A stretch of DNA of 64,000 nt from Affinundibacterium amnicola (GCF_014284275.1 NZ_JACOFU010000003.1:186001-250000), one strand, 5' to 3'. Positions 17,484 to 27,404 are shown, counted from the first letter of the stretch. The notes: generated from the sequence alone by a model not told the origin. Translations and numbers: made by a program.

Positions 17484-17684
17484 TCAAGCCGAGGGCTGCG
17501 GAAGTCCGGTTTGCAGCGGCCGTTGGCAACAGCCAGTGTCGTTTAGCAAGCTAACCAAATCCGCCTTTTGCAAAGCCATTTCCTGCCAACCTATTCGCGC
17601 AATGATCTTGAATGGTGATACACTTCCGGTAGGCGCTTCCATAAACGCGAGCAAACGCTCTTCAACCCGGTAAGACGCAATCAC
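17484..17684 (-). pseudogene. C-terminal remnant of a second DUF2946 gene
   Basis: The 66-residue frame RLLAFMEAPTGSVSPFKIIA... parallels the C-terminus of the intact gene next to it (RLLEFMEASAEAVSEFTISA...), including LVSLL/LISLM and the CCQRP/YCQQP ending. Only the last quarter of the family is left; upstream of the ATG at 17684 the similarity stops. It is therefore a fragment of a duplicated or replaced copy, not a working gene. It lies between the cassette genes and the intact DUF2946 gene. Confidence 0.65.
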
Positions 17685-17786
17685 ATCGTAGCGCCGTATG
17701 AAGCTTGATTATGGGGGCCAATGATTTTCTTCGCTTTTTTGTTCGATAAATAAATTGCTTTGCCGTTGATCGAACAATCTTCGGTC

Positions 17787-17814
17787 GGTGCAATACGCCT
17801 TTGGCTATTGCACC
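17787..17814. repeat. Hairpin downstream of DUF2946 gene
   Basis: GGTGCAATA / TATTGCACC, a perfect 9-bp stem with a 10-base loop, 14 bp past the stop of the minus-strand gene. There is no T run, so a terminator role is unproven. Confidence 0.45.
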
Positions 17815-17827
17815 TTACTTATTATTG

Positions 17828-18442
17828 TCAATTATTCTCAGGCAAGCGAGGTTGCTGACAATAAGCAACCTCTAACATCAAGCTGATTAAATCACTTTTT
17901 TCTAAACGAACTTCCTGATCTCTTATCCGCGCAGAGATGGTGAATTCTGAAACCGCTTCCGCTGATGCTTCCATGAATTCAAGTAAGCGAGTCTCACTCA
18001 AGGGCAACTGATTTTCTGTGAGTGTCTCTAGAAATAAAGCGATATCTCTATCGTCAAGTTGAGATAGAAATTGGTCGGCCAGACAAACAATATTCCCATC
18101 ATCCAAAATCCAGACGCGTGTCGCTGCGGGCATGATTTGTCCGGTATGTAAGCGCCATTGATTGTCAGGCAAAATCTGAGCGATATAAGGCGTTGCTGCT
18201 AAATCGACATAGACTTTTTGCGGGCCATTTTGAAAGTACCAATTGCCATTACCATCGCACAGATAATTGCGATTGATAAAACCTTGCAATGTGGGGTTGC
18301 GAATAATATCGCCTGCCAAGTTCAAAGCTTGTGCGCGTTCGTCGCGCATACGCCAATTGCCGCGTGCATCGAGTGCTAACCAGCCGTAGCAATGCGGTAC
18401 ATTTGGCCATTTGGCCATGGCGGCTGCAACGATGTCATCCAT
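17828..18442 (-). CDS. DUF2946-family protein
   Basis: A 204-residue protein with the family start MDDIVAAAMAKWPNVPHCYGWLALDARG (recognised from its WPNVPHCYGWL core). It goes on with a beta-rich middle (NWYFQNGPQKVYVDL, WRLHTGQIM). The function of the family is unknown; the layout suggests a soluble cytoplasmic protein. Its start overlaps the end of the YheT-like hydrolase by 8 bp, so they are one transcript. A truncated second copy of its 3' end lies downstream. Confidence 0.75.
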   Translation of the reverse strand: MDDIVAAAMAKWPNVPHCYGWLALDARGNWRMRDERAQALNLAGDIIRNPTLQGFINRNYLCDGNGNWYFQNGPQKVYVDLAATPYIAQILPDNQWRLHTGQIMPAATRVWILDDGNIVCLADQFLSQLDDRDIALFLETLTENQLPLSETRLLEFMEASAEAVSEFTISARIRDQEVRLEKSDLISLMLEVAYCQQPRLPENN

Positions 18443-19391
18443 ATGCTTGAAGGTGAGTGATGATTTTTTCAGGTAACCAATCTAACTTGCCTGGGAAGCT
18501 TCCCTGCGCAAAGCCCACGTGACCACCGTGTTGTGGGTAGTCGAGTGTGACATAAGTTGATGCGACTTTGGGTAAAAATTGCGCTGGCATAAACGGGTCA
18601 TTTTGCGCGTTCAACACCAAGGTCGGCACCTGAATATCATTTAATACCAAACACGCACTGGCACGATGCCAATAGTCATCGACATCGCGATAGCCGTGCA
18701 AAGGTGCGGTCACGACATTGTCGAACTCGTATAAGTTTTTTGCACTGAGCATGCGCTCGCGATCAAATAGCTTGGGGAATTGCGTGAGCTTATGCAGACA
18801 TTTTGGCTTTAAAGTCTGTAAGAAATTTTTTGTATAAATGTGATTAAAGCCACGCGATAAAGTGGCACCGCTATTGGTCAGATCTAGCGGAGCGGAAACT
18901 GCACAAGCTGCATCGACGATGCTGGCGCTTGATTGCGATTCACCTAACCAACGTAGCAAGGCATTGCCGCCTAAGGAAACGCCACTGGCAAAAAACTTGG
19001 CTTGCGGATTCGCTGCTTTAAATTCGCTATGCAAGCGACGGATGATCCAGTTGATTTCTTGCGCATCGCCAGAATGATAAAAACGCGGTGCTTGATTCGG
19101 CTCGCCTGAGCAGCCACGGAAGTGGGGCACGGCACCTGACCAGCCAAGTGCTTTGAGCTGGTGCATCAAAGCACGTGCATAGTGGCTATTGCTGGAGCCT
19201 TCTAAACCATGAAACAACACCAGAAAGGGCTTGCCCGCTTCGCCATCGAGAAAATCGATGTCGATAAAATCCTGATCTGGTGTGATCCAGCGTTCGCGCC
19301 TGAGTGCTACTTCAGGTTTTTGCATTAAGGTCGCTGGATAAATTGTTTGTGCATGGCCGCCAGTTAGCCACCAAGGGGAAGAATAATGCAT
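18435..19391 (-). CDS. YheT-family alpha/beta hydrolase
   Basis: A 318-residue alpha/beta-hydrolase. It has the YheT signature start WWLTGGHAQTIYP, the oxyanion segment LFHGLEGSSNSHYA, HFRGCSGEPN, the nucleophile elbow GVSLGGN and the C-terminal histidine region YPQHGGHVGF. The substrate is unknown; members are esterase-like and have no signal peptide. It overlaps the DUF2946 gene by 8 bp and the upstream NTF2-like gene by 1 bp, so the three form a tightly coupled operon. Confidence 0.9.
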   Translation of the reverse strand: MHYSSPWWLTGGHAQTIYPATLMQKPEVALRRERWITPDQDFIDIDFLDGEAGKPFLVLFHGLEGSSNSHYARALMHQLKALGWSGAVPHFRGCSGEPNQAPRFYHSGDAQEINWIIRRLHSEFKAANPQAKFFASGVSLGGNALLRWLGESQSSASIVDAACAVSAPLDLTNSGATLSRGFNHIYTKNFLQTLKPKCLHKLTQFPKLFDRERMLSAKNLYEFDNVVTAPLHGYRDVDDYWHRASACLVLNDIQVPTLVLNAQNDPFMPAQFLPKVASTYVTLDYPQHGGHVGFAQGSFPGKLDWLPEKIITHLQAYG

Positions 19392-19822
19392 CAGTGTAAA
19401 ACGTCGCCTTTGGATAGGTCGACAGGTGCGGGCCCGGCAGCGACGGAAGCGTGATGCATGGCAATGCGCCAGCCACGCGGCGTTTTGACATAGACATTGG
19501 TGGCAATGATATGCACGTCTTGGGCGATCTGATCTTTCGGGTGGAATTCTTCGATCAAGCTATGCACGGCTGTCAGCAAATTATGCATCGTGTGCAATTG
19601 ACGCGTATGAATGTGCACACTACCGTTTTCGAAGATCGCTTCCCATGACGCGCGGATATCCGCATGGCCGATTAAGCGAGATGAGTTTGGATGAACGCAA
19701 ACAATTTCTTCATCTTCTGCCCAGAGCGCCATCATGCCGTCGAGATCGCCGCGTGCAATTGCATCGTAGAAGGCGATTTCGACTTCATCGGCACTACCAT
19801 TGAGTTGCTTCTTGGCGGGCAT
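19391..19822 (-). CDS. NTF2-like / SnoaL-like protein
   Basis: A 143-residue protein with the cone-shaped NTF2 fold pattern: helix AFYDAIARGDLDGMMALWAEDEEIVCVHP, then the RLIGHADIRASWEAIF segment and a beta sheet ending GWRIAMHHAS. Members are small enzymes or binding proteins of varied or unknown role. It is the first gene of the NTF2-yheT-DUF2946 operon. The conserved position next to yheT is known in Burkholderiales; the function is not. Confidence 0.8.
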   Translation of the reverse strand: MPAKKQLNGSADEVEIAFYDAIARGDLDGMMALWAEDEEIVCVHPNSSRLIGHADIRASWEAIFENGSVHIHTRQLHTMHNLLTAVHSLIEEFHPKDQIAQDVHIIATNVYVKTPRGWRIAMHHASVAAGPAPVDLSKGDVLH

Positions 19823-19864
19823 GGATACTTTCTGTGAGGCGCTTGATGTTAGGTTCGCCGCAAA

Positions 19865-20062
19865 TTAATGTGCTTTTAATACAGTTCCTGGTGCTAACTT
19901 ATAAACCGTGCCGCAGTAGGAACATGTTGCGGAATCACCATGGGACAAATCCAAGTAAACGCGAGGGTGTGATGACCATAAAGGCATTGCAGGATTAGGG
20001 CAGTGTGCTGGTAAGTCGCTTGCTTGCAATTCGACCGCTGGTGTTGATGGTTTATTAGACAT
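19865..20062 (-). CDS. CHCC-type zinc-finger protein
   Basis: A 65-residue protein with HCPNPAMPLWSSHPRVYLDL and SATCSYCGTVYKL: a cysteine, a histidine and two further cysteines in the CHCC pattern of the small zinc-finger family also seen in a complex I accessory subunit. It probably binds one zinc and is cytoplasmic. AGGAG stands before the ATG. It lies upstream of the NTF2 operon with a 42-bp gap and may be co-transcribed. Confidence 0.85.
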   Translation of the reverse strand: MSNKPSTPAVELQASDLPAHCPNPAMPLWSSHPRVYLDLSHGDSATCSYCGTVYKLAPGTVLKAH

Positions 20063-20270
20063 GTTTTGCTCCTCAAAGAGTGAATTTACTTTAGCGCATG
20101 ATTTTAAAGGATTTCATCAGGTTTGCGTTGAGCGATTGCCTGCTGCGGTTTGATTTGCTTTGAGTTTGAGCAAGCATTTGTCCATCGCGTTACAATATCT
20201 ACCTTGCAGCGTTTGCCTGCAACTATTCGCTCCCCACTGTTTTTCTTCAGCCGCATTTGCGTTTCTTATT

Positions 20271-21035
20271 ATGTTAAAAGATTGGAATTCACCTATTTAC
20301 CGTGAAGGTTTTAGGGCTTGCGCACCATCCTTGTTTGGTATGGGTGCTTGGGGCATGGTAGTTGGGGTTGCGATGATCAAGGCTGGTTTGAGTTTACCGC
20401 AAGCGCTGGGCATGACTTTGCTGGTGTTTGCTGGTTCTGCGCAATTGGCAGCATTGCCACTGATCGTTGCGAATGCGCCGATTTGGGTGATATTCGCTAC
20501 CGCATTAATTGTCAACTTGCGCTTTTTGATCATGTCAGCATTGATCGCGCCACGCTTTGCGCATCTGCCGTGGTTGCGTCGCACTTTATTAGGATTTTTG
20601 ACTGGTGATTTAACCGTTGCTTTGTTCATGCAACGATTTCCAACTATGTGGCAAACGCCTGCGGAAGAACGTGATCAGGTGCTGTATTTGCATGGTTTAG
20701 TGGTGCCCAATTGGATAGTTTGGCAGGTCGGTTCCATTTTAGGAATCTTGGCAGGTAGCCAAGTACCGACGCATTGGGGTCTGGGCTTTGCAGGTACTTT
20801 GGCGATTCTTTGCATTTTGTTGCCATTAATGCGTAATCGCCCTGGCTTTATCGGTGTGGTCGTAGCTGGTGCGGTGGCTGTTGCTGCTCATGATTTGCCG
20901 TATAAATTAGGTTTGTTACTTGCTGTGTTGATTGGTATGGCGGTTTCAATGTGGATAGAAGAGCATATGGATGTCGCTGTAACGCCTGAGGCTAGTGCTT
21001 CCGGATTAGAACGACAGGAGAAGCGCGATGAGTGA
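20271..21035 (+). CDS. azlC: AzlC-family branched-chain amino acid exporter subunit
   Basis: Large subunit of the AzlCD two-component exporter of branched-chain amino acids. From the ATG at 20271 the protein has 254 residues with several membrane helices. It starts MLKDWNSPIYREGFRACAPS, which matches the family; the frame extends further upstream to a TTG at 20160, but that would add an atypical leader. The core carries GMTLLVFAGSAQLAALPLI and NLRFLIMSA. The last 8 bp overlap azlD. Confidence 0.92.
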   Translation: MLKDWNSPIYREGFRACAPSLFGMGAWGMVVGVAMIKAGLSLPQALGMTLLVFAGSAQLAALPLIVANAPIWVIFATALIVNLRFLIMSALIAPRFAHLPWLRRTLLGFLTGDLTVALFMQRFPTMWQTPAEERDQVLYLHGLVVPNWIVWQVGSILGILAGSQVPTHWGLGFAGTLAILCILLPLMRNRPGFIGVVVAGAVAVAAHDLPYKLGLLLAVLIGMAVSMWIEEHMDVAVTPEASASGLERQEKRDE

Positions 21036-21351
21036 TTTAGAAATTTGGATTGTGATCATTCTGTTGACAGTTGCAACGGTGATTGATCGTAGTGCATTTT
21101 GGGTGGTTGGTCACCACATCAATTTACCCAAGCGCGTGCAAGAGGCTTTGCGATATGCGCCAAGTTGCGCATTAGCAGCGATTGTTGTGCCGGATTTTTT
21201 TATTAACGATAATCAAATTGTTACCAGTTGGCATAATCCCAAGTTGATTGCTGGTGTCGCCGCTTCTCTATTTTATCTTTGGAAAAAAGATATGCTCTTA
21301 ACTATTATTTTTGGTATGGGTGTATTTACTTTGATTCGTCTCTATTTTTGA
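21028..21351 (+). CDS. azlD: AzlD-family transporter subunit
   Basis: Small partner of AzlC with 107 residues and four predicted helices, beginning MSDLEIWIVIILLTVATVID and containing the RYAPSCALAAIVVPDF segment typical of AzlD. The 8-bp overlap with azlC suggests translational coupling. About 215 bp of intergenic DNA with an AT-rich promoter-like stretch (TAAAAT at 21427-21432) follow before pgk. Confidence 0.92.
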   Translation: MSDLEIWIVIILLTVATVIDRSAFWVVGHHINLPKRVQEALRYAPSCALAAIVVPDFFINDNQIVTSWHNPKLIAGVAASLFYLWKKDMLLTIIFGMGVFTLIRLYF

Positions 21352-21566
21352 TCTGAGAGACAAATTCTTATATTGCATAAAATGCCAGAAGGGCGAGAAA
21401 AATCGTGATTCGGGCTGCTGATTTGGTAAAATACGCGATTAATTTAAAAAATCCCGAAATTCCTAGTTTGCCAACGCGGATGTTTATTGTGTGAAGTGCA
21501 AGCGGCATTGGAAATTCGGAGTTTTACATCTCGATTTAATTCCTTCTCATCTTAACTGGTCCTGCT

Positions 21567-22760
21567 ATGCAATTTAATCGTCTGAGCGATCTCATCGCTG
21601 CTAATAAACTCCAAGCTCAACGTGTCTTTATTCGTGCAGATTTGAATGTTCCGCAAGATGATGCTGGCAATATTACGGAAGACACGCGTATCCGCGCTTC
21701 TGTGCCAGCGATTCAACAAGCTTTACAAGCAGGTGCAGCAGTGATGGTGACATCACATTTGGGCCGTCCGACTGAAGGTGAATTTAAGCCAGAAGACTCT
21801 TTGGCACCAGTTGCTAAACGCTTGTCAGAGTTGTTAGGTGTGACGGTTGAACTCAAACAAAACTGGGTCGATGGCGTTGAAGTTGCTGCAGGTCAGGTCG
21901 TCTTGTTGGAAAACTGCCGTGTCAACAAAGGCGAGAAAAAGAACGATGACGCACTTGCGCAAAAAATGGCAAAGCTGTGCGACATCTACGTCAATGATGC
22001 CTTCGGTACTGCGCATCGCGCTGAGGCCACAACTCACGGCATCGCGAAATATGCACCTATCGTTTGTGCTGGTCCTTTGCTCTCTGCTGAACTGGATGCT
22101 TTAGGTAAAGCACTCGGCCATCCGGCGCGTCCATTGTCCGCGATTGTGGCGGGCTCTAAAGTATCGAGTAAATTAACGATCTTGAAATCGCTGGCAGAAA
22201 AAGTTGATCAACTCATCGTTGGCGGTGGTATCGCGAATACCTTCATGTTGGCCGCTGGTTTGAAGATCGGTAAATCTTTGGCGGAAGCCGATTTGGTTGG
22301 CGAAGCAAAAGCCATCATGGACATGATGGCAGCGCGCGGCGCGATTGTGCCTATTCCAACGGATGTTGTGTGCGCGAAGGAATTCTCTCCAACGGCTGTC
22401 GCTACAGTCAAAGCCGTTGCAGATGTGCAAGACGATGACATGATTCTCGATATCGGCCCAGAGACAGCGCAAGTGTTAGCTGCACAAATCCGTCAAGCTG
22501 GCACCATCGTTTGGAACGGCCCAGTTGGTGTGTTCGAATTTGATCAATTCGGTAATGGCACCAAAGTTTTGGCTGAAGCCATTGCGGATTCCAATGGTTT
22601 CTCCATTGCTGGTGGCGGCGATACTTTAGCAGCGATTGCCAAGTACAACATCACAGAAAAAATTGGTTATATCTCGACTGGTGGTGGCGCTTTCTTGGAA
22701 TTCTTGGAAGGTAAGACATTGCCAGCGGTAGAAATTTTGTTGCAAAGAGCTGCTCAGTAA
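21567..22760 (+). CDS. pgk: Phosphoglycerate kinase
   Basis: Glycolytic enzyme that makes ATP from 1,3-bisphosphoglycerate. At 397 residues it is full length. The N-terminal signature [12 protein letters not shown], the catalytic [12 protein letters not shown], the hinge [12 protein letters not shown] and the nucleotide-binding C-terminal GGGDTLAAI are present. pyk follows after 72 bp on the same strand, then fba, so these glycolytic genes are clustered. Confidence 0.98.
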   Translation: MQFNRLSDLIAANKLQAQRVFIRADLNVPQDDAGNITEDTRIRASVPAIQQALQAGAAVMVTSHLGRPTEGEFKPEDSLAPVAKRLSELLGVTVELKQNWVDGVEVAAGQVVLLENCRVNKGEKKNDDALAQKMAKLCDIYVNDAFGTAHRAEATTHGIAKYAPIVCAGPLLSAELDALGKALGHPARPLSAIVAGSKVSSKLTILKSLAEKVDQLIVGGGIANTFMLAAGLKIGKSLAEADLVGEAKAIMDMMAARGAIVPIPTDVVCAKEFSPTAVATVKAVADVQDDDMILDIGPETAQVLAAQIRQAGTIVWNGPVGVFEFDQFGNGTKVLAEAIADSNGFSIAGGGDTLAAIAKYNITEKIGYISTGGGAFLEFLEGKTLPAVEILLQRAAQ

Positions 22761-22832
22761 TCTGCGCCTTTGCGGCAAAAAAGATTTTTAGTTTAAGCCC
22801 GACCTTGTAAAAATTATCCATCAGGAGATTCA

Positions 22833-24263
22833 ATGTTACGCGGAACCAAAATTGTAGCGACAGTAGGCCCGGCATCCAATGATTTGGATACTTTAGTGAG
22901 TATGTTGAAAGCTGGTGTGAATGTAGTGCGTTTAAACTTTTCACACGGCAAAGCACAGGACCATATTGATCGCGCAAATTTGGTGCGCCAAGCCGCCGAG
23001 GTTTGCGGTATTGAAATCGCGATTATGGCGGATATGCAAGGTCCAAAAATCCGTATTGGTAAGTTTGAAAACAGCAAGATTCAAATCGAAAACGGCGATA
23101 AATTTATTCTGGATGCGGATTGCACATTAGGGAATCAAGAACGTGTTGGTCTTGATTACAAAGCCTTGCCACGTGATGTGAAGCCAAAAGACGTGTTGTT
23201 GTTGAATGATGGCTTGATCGTTTTGATCGTTGATAAAGTCATTGGTAATGAGATTCACACCACGGTCAAAATTGGTGGTGAGCTGTCGAATAATAAGGGC
23301 ATCAATCGTCAAGGTGGTGGCTTAACTGCGCCGGCATTGACAGCGAAAGATATGGAAGACATCAAAACGGCGATGTCTTTTCAAGCCGATTATCTGGCAA
23401 TTTCGTTCCCGAAAAACGCCACTGATATGGAAATGGCGCGTCAACTCGCGAATATCGCAGGCGAACCATACAACCATAAACCGATGTTGATCGCGAAGAT
23501 AGAGCGTGCGGAAGCGATCCCAGCATTACAAGAAATTCTCGATGCTTCAGATGGCATTATGGTTGCTCGTGGTGACTTGGCGGTGGAAGTTGGTAATGCC
23601 GCCGTTCCCGCTTTGCAAAAACGCATGATCAAAATGGCACGCGCATCGAATAAATTGGCAATTACAGCGACCCAAATGATGGAGTCCATGATTGTGAACG
23701 CTGTGCCAACCCGTGCTGAAGTTTCCGACGTTGCGAACGCGGTGTTGGATGGCACCGATGCAGTGATGTTGTCGGCAGAAACAGCGTCCGGTAAATATCC
23801 TATCGAAACGGTAGAAACCATGGCAGCGATTTGCTTGGAAGCTGAGAAGTTCCAAGAGTGCAAATTAGATGCAGATTTTTTGAATTTGCAATTTACCCGT
23901 ATCGACCAATCCATAGCCTACGGTGCTTTATTTACGGCACATCATTTGCGCGTGCAAGCGATCGCTGCCTTGACGGAATCTGGTTCGACAGCTTTGTGGA
24001 TGAGCCGCCAAAGTATTGACGTGCCTTTGTTTGCGTTGACGCCAAGTGTTGCAACGATGCGTAAAGCCGCTTTGTACCGCAATGTGCAGACATTTAAATT
24101 GCCATACAACCCAGACCGTGATTTGGTGTTGAAAGAAGCAGAGAATGTCCTGCTCGATAAAGGTGCGGTGAAGAAAGGCGATTTGATCGTCGCGACTTGG
24201 GGCGAGCAAATGGGTAAAGTCGGTGGCACCAATGCAATGCGGATAGTGAAGATCGGCGAATGA
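22833..24263 (+). CDS. pyk: Pyruvate kinase
   Basis: Converts phosphoenolpyruvate and ADP to pyruvate and ATP. The 476 residues hold the start RGTKIVATVGPAS, the NFSHG phosphate loop, the active-site block MLIAKIERAEA with VARGDLAVEVG, and MLSAETASGKYP. AGGAG stands 5 bp before the ATG. The stop codon overlaps the left end of a 120-bp inverted repeat that is probably part of the mRNA end. Confidence 0.97.
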   Translation: MLRGTKIVATVGPASNDLDTLVSMLKAGVNVVRLNFSHGKAQDHIDRANLVRQAAEVCGIEIAIMADMQGPKIRIGKFENSKIQIENGDKFILDADCTLGNQERVGLDYKALPRDVKPKDVLLLNDGLIVLIVDKVIGNEIHTTVKIGGELSNNKGINRQGGGLTAPALTAKDMEDIKTAMSFQADYLAISFPKNATDMEMARQLANIAGEPYNHKPMLIAKIERAEAIPALQEILDASDGIMVARGDLAVEVGNAAVPALQKRMIKMARASNKLAITATQMMESMIVNAVPTRAEVSDVANAVLDGTDAVMLSAETASGKYPIETVETMAAICLEAEKFQECKLDADFLNLQFTRIDQSIAYGALFTAHHLRVQAIAALTESGSTALWMSRQSIDVPLFALTPSVATMRKAALYRNVQTFKLPYNPDRDLVLKEAENVLLDKGAVKKGDLIVATWGEQMGKVGGTNAMRIVKIGE

Positions 24264-24381
24264 AGCCGCTATAAATCCAATTGTAGGGCGCATTGCGTCG
24301 TTGCAAAGCCTCGCAATACTAAAGTATTGCTGCGTTTTGCGCCTAGCACTGCATCCCTAAAATTGAATTTCTAGAGGCTTC
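24262..24381. repeat. 120-bp long imperfect inverted repeat after pyk
   Basis: The outer 27 bases on each side match at 23 positions: GAAGCC...CAATTGTAGGG on the left and CCCTAAAATTG...GGCTTC on the right. The centre is a perfect GCAATACT-AA-AGTATTGC palindrome. The whole could fold into one long hairpin. It starts inside the pyk stop codon. The structure resembles the nearby element at 24444-24566 in size and layout, but the sequences differ. It has no coding capacity. Confidence 0.75.
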
Positions 24382-24443
24382 ATAAAAATGTATGTAATTT
24401 GAAAACGATTCAAAATTCGTAAAGTCCCAAAGCCACAAGCTTG

Positions 24444-24566
24444 TTGAGGCGCTGAGTAAGCGTAGCGAGCGGGCAAAGTTTGAATTAAGAAGCGCAACCG
24501 TACTTAAGTACGGTGAGCATCGCAGATTCAAAATCTGCCCGCGCAGTAGCTTAATCAGTGTCTCAA
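24444..24566. repeat. 123-bp long imperfect inverted repeat before fba
   Basis: The left arm runs TTGAGGCGCTGAGTAAGC...AACCGTAC and the right arm GTACGGT...GCTTAATCAGTGTCTCAA, matching along about 60 bp with a few mismatches around a TTAA centre. It ends 18 bp before the fba ribosome site and so lies in the fba leader. A diverged relative is at 38854-38937, sharing GCGAGCGG, AAGTT, AGAAG and GTAC blocks. Confidence 0.75.
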
Positions 24567-24596
24567 AAGAAGATTTTTTTATTTGGAGTAAAAACT

Positions 24597-25661
24597 ATGT
24601 CTCTCGTATCTATGCGTCAATTGTTGGACCATGCTGCTGAAAATGCGTATGGTATTCCAGCGTTTAATGTGAACAATTTGGAACAAGTAACAGCGATCAT
24701 GGAAGCGGCGAATGAAGTCGGCGCGCCGGTGATTATGCAAGCTTCTGCTGGCGCACGTAAATACGCTGGTGAAGCTTTCTTGCGTCACTTGATTTCTGCT
24801 GCGGTGGAAGCGTATCCGCATATCCCAGTTGTTATGCATCAAGATCACGGTCAGTCGCCAGCGGTTTGTATGGCGGCGATCAAGTCTGGTTTTACTTCCG
24901 TGATGATGGACGGTTCCTTGATGGAAGACGGTAAGTCTGTCGCTAGCTACGAATATAACGTTGCTGTATCAAAAGAAGTGGTGAAATTTTCTCACTCTAT
25001 CGGTGTAACGGTAGAAGCAGAACTCGGCGTATTGGGTTCCTTGGAAACCATGATGGGCGACAAAGAAGACGGTCACGGTGCAGATGGCAAGATGACGCGT
25101 GAACAGTTGTTGACAGACGTTGATCAGGCGGCAGACTTCGTCAAACAAACTCAGTGCGATGCTTTGGCGATTGCGATTGGTACTTCACACGGTGCGTATA
25201 AATTCTCTCGCAAACCTACTGGCGATATCTTGGCGATAGACCGCATCAAAGAAATTCACACACGTATTCCTAACACGCATTTGGTCATGCACGGTTCCTC
25301 TTCTGTACCACAGGAATTGCTCGAAGAAATTCGTCAATTCGGTGGCGACATGAAAGAAACCTATGGCGTGCCAGTCGAAGAAATCGTGATTGGTATCCAA
25401 AACGGCGTACGTAAAATCAACATCGATACCGACATCCGTTTGGCAATGACTGCTGCGATCCGTCGCTACATGTTTGAAAATCCAAGCAAGTTTGATCCAC
25501 GCGATTACTTGAAGCCAGCACGCGAAGCCGCGAAATTGGTATGCAAAGCACGCTTCCTGGCATTTGGTTGCGAAGGTCAAGCCGCGAAGATCAAGCCGTT
25601 GACTTTGGAAAAAGTTGCAGAGCAATACAAGTCAGGTGCTTTGGCGCAGCTTGTGAAATAA
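24597..25661 (+). CDS. fba: Fructose-bisphosphate aldolase, class II
   Basis: Zinc-dependent aldolase of glycolysis and gluconeogenesis (Calvin-cycle subtype by length). From the ATG at 24597, preceded by GGAG, it has 354 residues beginning [20 protein letters not shown]. Zinc and substrate residues are seen in [44 protein letters not shown] and KINIDTDIR. The frame is open further upstream to 24558 but that region is part of the inverted repeat leader, so the later start is preferred. Confidence 0.97.
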   Translation: MSLVSMRQLLDHAAENAYGIPAFNVNNLEQVTAIMEAANEVGAPVIMQASAGARKYAGEAFLRHLISAAVEAYPHIPVVMHQDHGQSPAVCMAAIKSGFTSVMMDGSLMEDGKSVASYEYNVAVSKEVVKFSHSIGVTVEAELGVLGSLETMMGDKEDGHGADGKMTREQLLTDVDQAADFVKQTQCDALAIAIGTSHGAYKFSRKPTGDILAIDRIKEIHTRIPNTHLVMHGSSSVPQELLEEIRQFGGDMKETYGVPVEEIVIGIQNGVRKINIDTDIRLAMTAAIRRYMFENPSKFDPRDYLKPAREAAKLVCKARFLAFGCEGQAAKIKPLTLEKVAEQYKSGALAQLVK

Positions 25662-25804
25662 GCGTTCTTGATTGAATTTAGATCGAAGTAAACCGGGCGC
25701 GTGGTGCGCCCCGCGGGGAGTTTCAAAGGTAGTTTGTTGATGCGTTTTACGTATTGATGAACAACTGATGAATCTCCCTTCAGCATTTTTTTTGAGACCA
25801 CATT

Positions 25805-26701
25805 ATGACTACGCAAATAAACTCCACTTTACATTCGCTACCACTGTTAGGTCGTGGCAAAGTCCGTGATAACTATGCCGTTGGCGAAGATAAATTGTTG
25901 ATCGTGACGAGCGATCGCTTGTCCGCATTTGACGTGATCATGAATGAAGCGATTCCTGATAAAGGTCGTGTGCTCAATCAAATGGCCAATTTCTGGTTTG
26001 AAAAACTTGGTCACGTTGTGCCAAATCATTTGACAGGGATTGATCCTGTTTCTGTGGTGGCACCCGATGAAGCAGAGCAAGTACGTGGCCGCGCAGTGGT
26101 CGCTAAGCGCTTGAAACCTATCATGGTCGAAGCCGTAGTGCGTGGCTACATCATTGGCTCAGGCTGGAAAGACTATCAAGAAACAGGCGCAATCTGCGGC
26201 ATCCAATTGCCAGCAGGTTTACCCCAAGCTGCTAAATTGGACGCTCCGATTTTCACACCAGCGGCAAAAGCCGAAATGGGCGAGCACGATGAAAACATCA
26301 GCTTTGCTGAAATGGAAAAACGCATAGGCGCAGAACTCGCTGCCAAGATGCGCGATATCAGTATTCAGCTCTACACCGAAGCGGCAAACTATGCAGCGAC
26401 ACGTGGCATCATCATCGCCGATACCAAGTTTGAATTCGGTCTCGATGACAATGGCGTATTGCATTTGATGGATGAAGTTTTAACAGCAGACTCTTCACGT
26501 TTCTGGCCTGCAGATTCTTATGCGACTGGCATTTCTCCGCCATCCTTCGATAAGCAATTTGTACGCGATTATTTAGAAACGATTACGACGTGGAATAAGA
26601 CTGCACCTGCGCCAACTTTACCAGATGAAGTCGTACAAAAAACCGCAGCGAAATACCGTGAAGCCTTAGAGCGCTTAACGGGTGAAAGTTTGAAGGCGTA
26701 A
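25805..26701 (+). CDS. purC: SAICAR synthase
   Basis: Phosphoribosylaminoimidazole-succinocarboxamide synthase, which adds aspartate to CAIR in purine synthesis. It has 298 residues: start [28 protein letters not shown] (GKVRDNY and SDRLSAFD motifs), then [14 protein letters not shown] and the C-terminal [12 protein letters not shown]. purE starts two bases after its stop codon, so they are co-translated. Confidence 0.97.
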   Translation: MTTQINSTLHSLPLLGRGKVRDNYAVGEDKLLIVTSDRLSAFDVIMNEAIPDKGRVLNQMANFWFEKLGHVVPNHLTGIDPVSVVAPDEAEQVRGRAVVAKRLKPIMVEAVVRGYIIGSGWKDYQETGAICGIQLPAGLPQAAKLDAPIFTPAAKAEMGEHDENISFAEMEKRIGAELAAKMRDISIQLYTEAANYAATRGIIIADTKFEFGLDDNGVLHLMDEVLTADSSRFWPADSYATGISPPSFDKQFVRDYLETITTWNKTAPAPTLPDEVVQKTAAKYREALERLTGESLKA

Positions 26702-26702
26702 T

Positions 26703-27209
26703 ATGAGTGACGCAACATTAAATGCAGCGCCGATCATCGGTGTCGTGATGGGGTCTTCATCCGATTGGGATGTGATGCAACATGCAGTGAATATGCTGAA
26801 AGAATTCGGCATTCCTTTCGAAGCGCAAGTTGTTTCTGCTCATCGCATGCCAGATGAAATGTTCACCTATGCTGAAACAGCGCGCAGTCGTGGCATACGC
26901 GGCATCATCGCTGGTGCTGGCGGTGCGGCGCATTTGCCAGGCATGATTGCAGCGAAAACCATCGTGCCAGTATTTGGTGTGCCTGTGCCATCTAAGTATT
27001 TGCGTGGTGAAGATTCATTGCTGTCTATCGTGCAAATGCCGAAAGGCGTACCGGTCAACACCTTTGCAATTGGTGAAGCGGGTGCGGGTAATGCAGCCTT
27101 GGCAGCGATTGCGATGTTAGCGACGACTGACGATGCAATGGCAGCCAAGTTAGAAGCCTTCCGCGCCAAGCAAACACAAGTTGCGCGGGATATGCATTTG
27201 CCTTTGTAA
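26703..27209 (+). CDS. purE: N5-CAIR mutase
   Basis: Class I PurE, converting N5-CAIR made by PurK to CAIR. It has 168 residues with [23 protein letters not shown] and [14 protein letters not shown]. The order purC-purE-(repeat)-purK places the three consecutive activities together. A REP pair lies between purE and purK. Confidence 0.97.
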   Translation: MSDATLNAAPIIGVVMGSSSDWDVMQHAVNMLKEFGIPFEAQVVSAHRMPDEMFTYAETARSRGIRGIIAGAGGAAHLPGMIAAKTIVPVFGVPVPSKYLRGEDSLLSIVQMPKGVPVNTFAIGEAGAGNAALAAIAMLATTDDAMAAKLEAFRAKQTQVARDMHLPL

Positions 27210-27273
27210 TACTGGGGCAAGCGCTTTTGATGTTTTTTCAGAGTTCGTATTTTTCAGGACTTTGGCAAATAAA

Positions 27274-27342
27274 GTAGGGTGCGCCATGCGCACCGTTTTA
27301 TTTTAGTTTTTGATTGACGATGGTGCGCATGGCGCACCCTAC
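27274..27342. repeat. REP pair, GTAGGGTGCGCC type
   Basis: GTAGGGTGCGCCATGCGCACC at 27274-27294 is an exact reverse complement of 27322-27342, with 27 bp between. Each unit also folds on its own (GGTGCGC/GCGCACC). The 5' GTAG foot is typical of REP units moved by RAYT enzymes. A second pair is at 48124-48202. Confidence 0.88.
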
Positions 27343-27404
27343 CAGATACTGTTTTGTGTCAGTCTTATTCGTTTTAAATCGCATTTAATTTGTATCGCAC
27401 CAGT

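Noticed and set aside
20160-20270. N-terminal extension of AzlC from a TTG
   Set aside because: The 37 extra residues do not fit the family; the ATG at 20271 gives the usual start.
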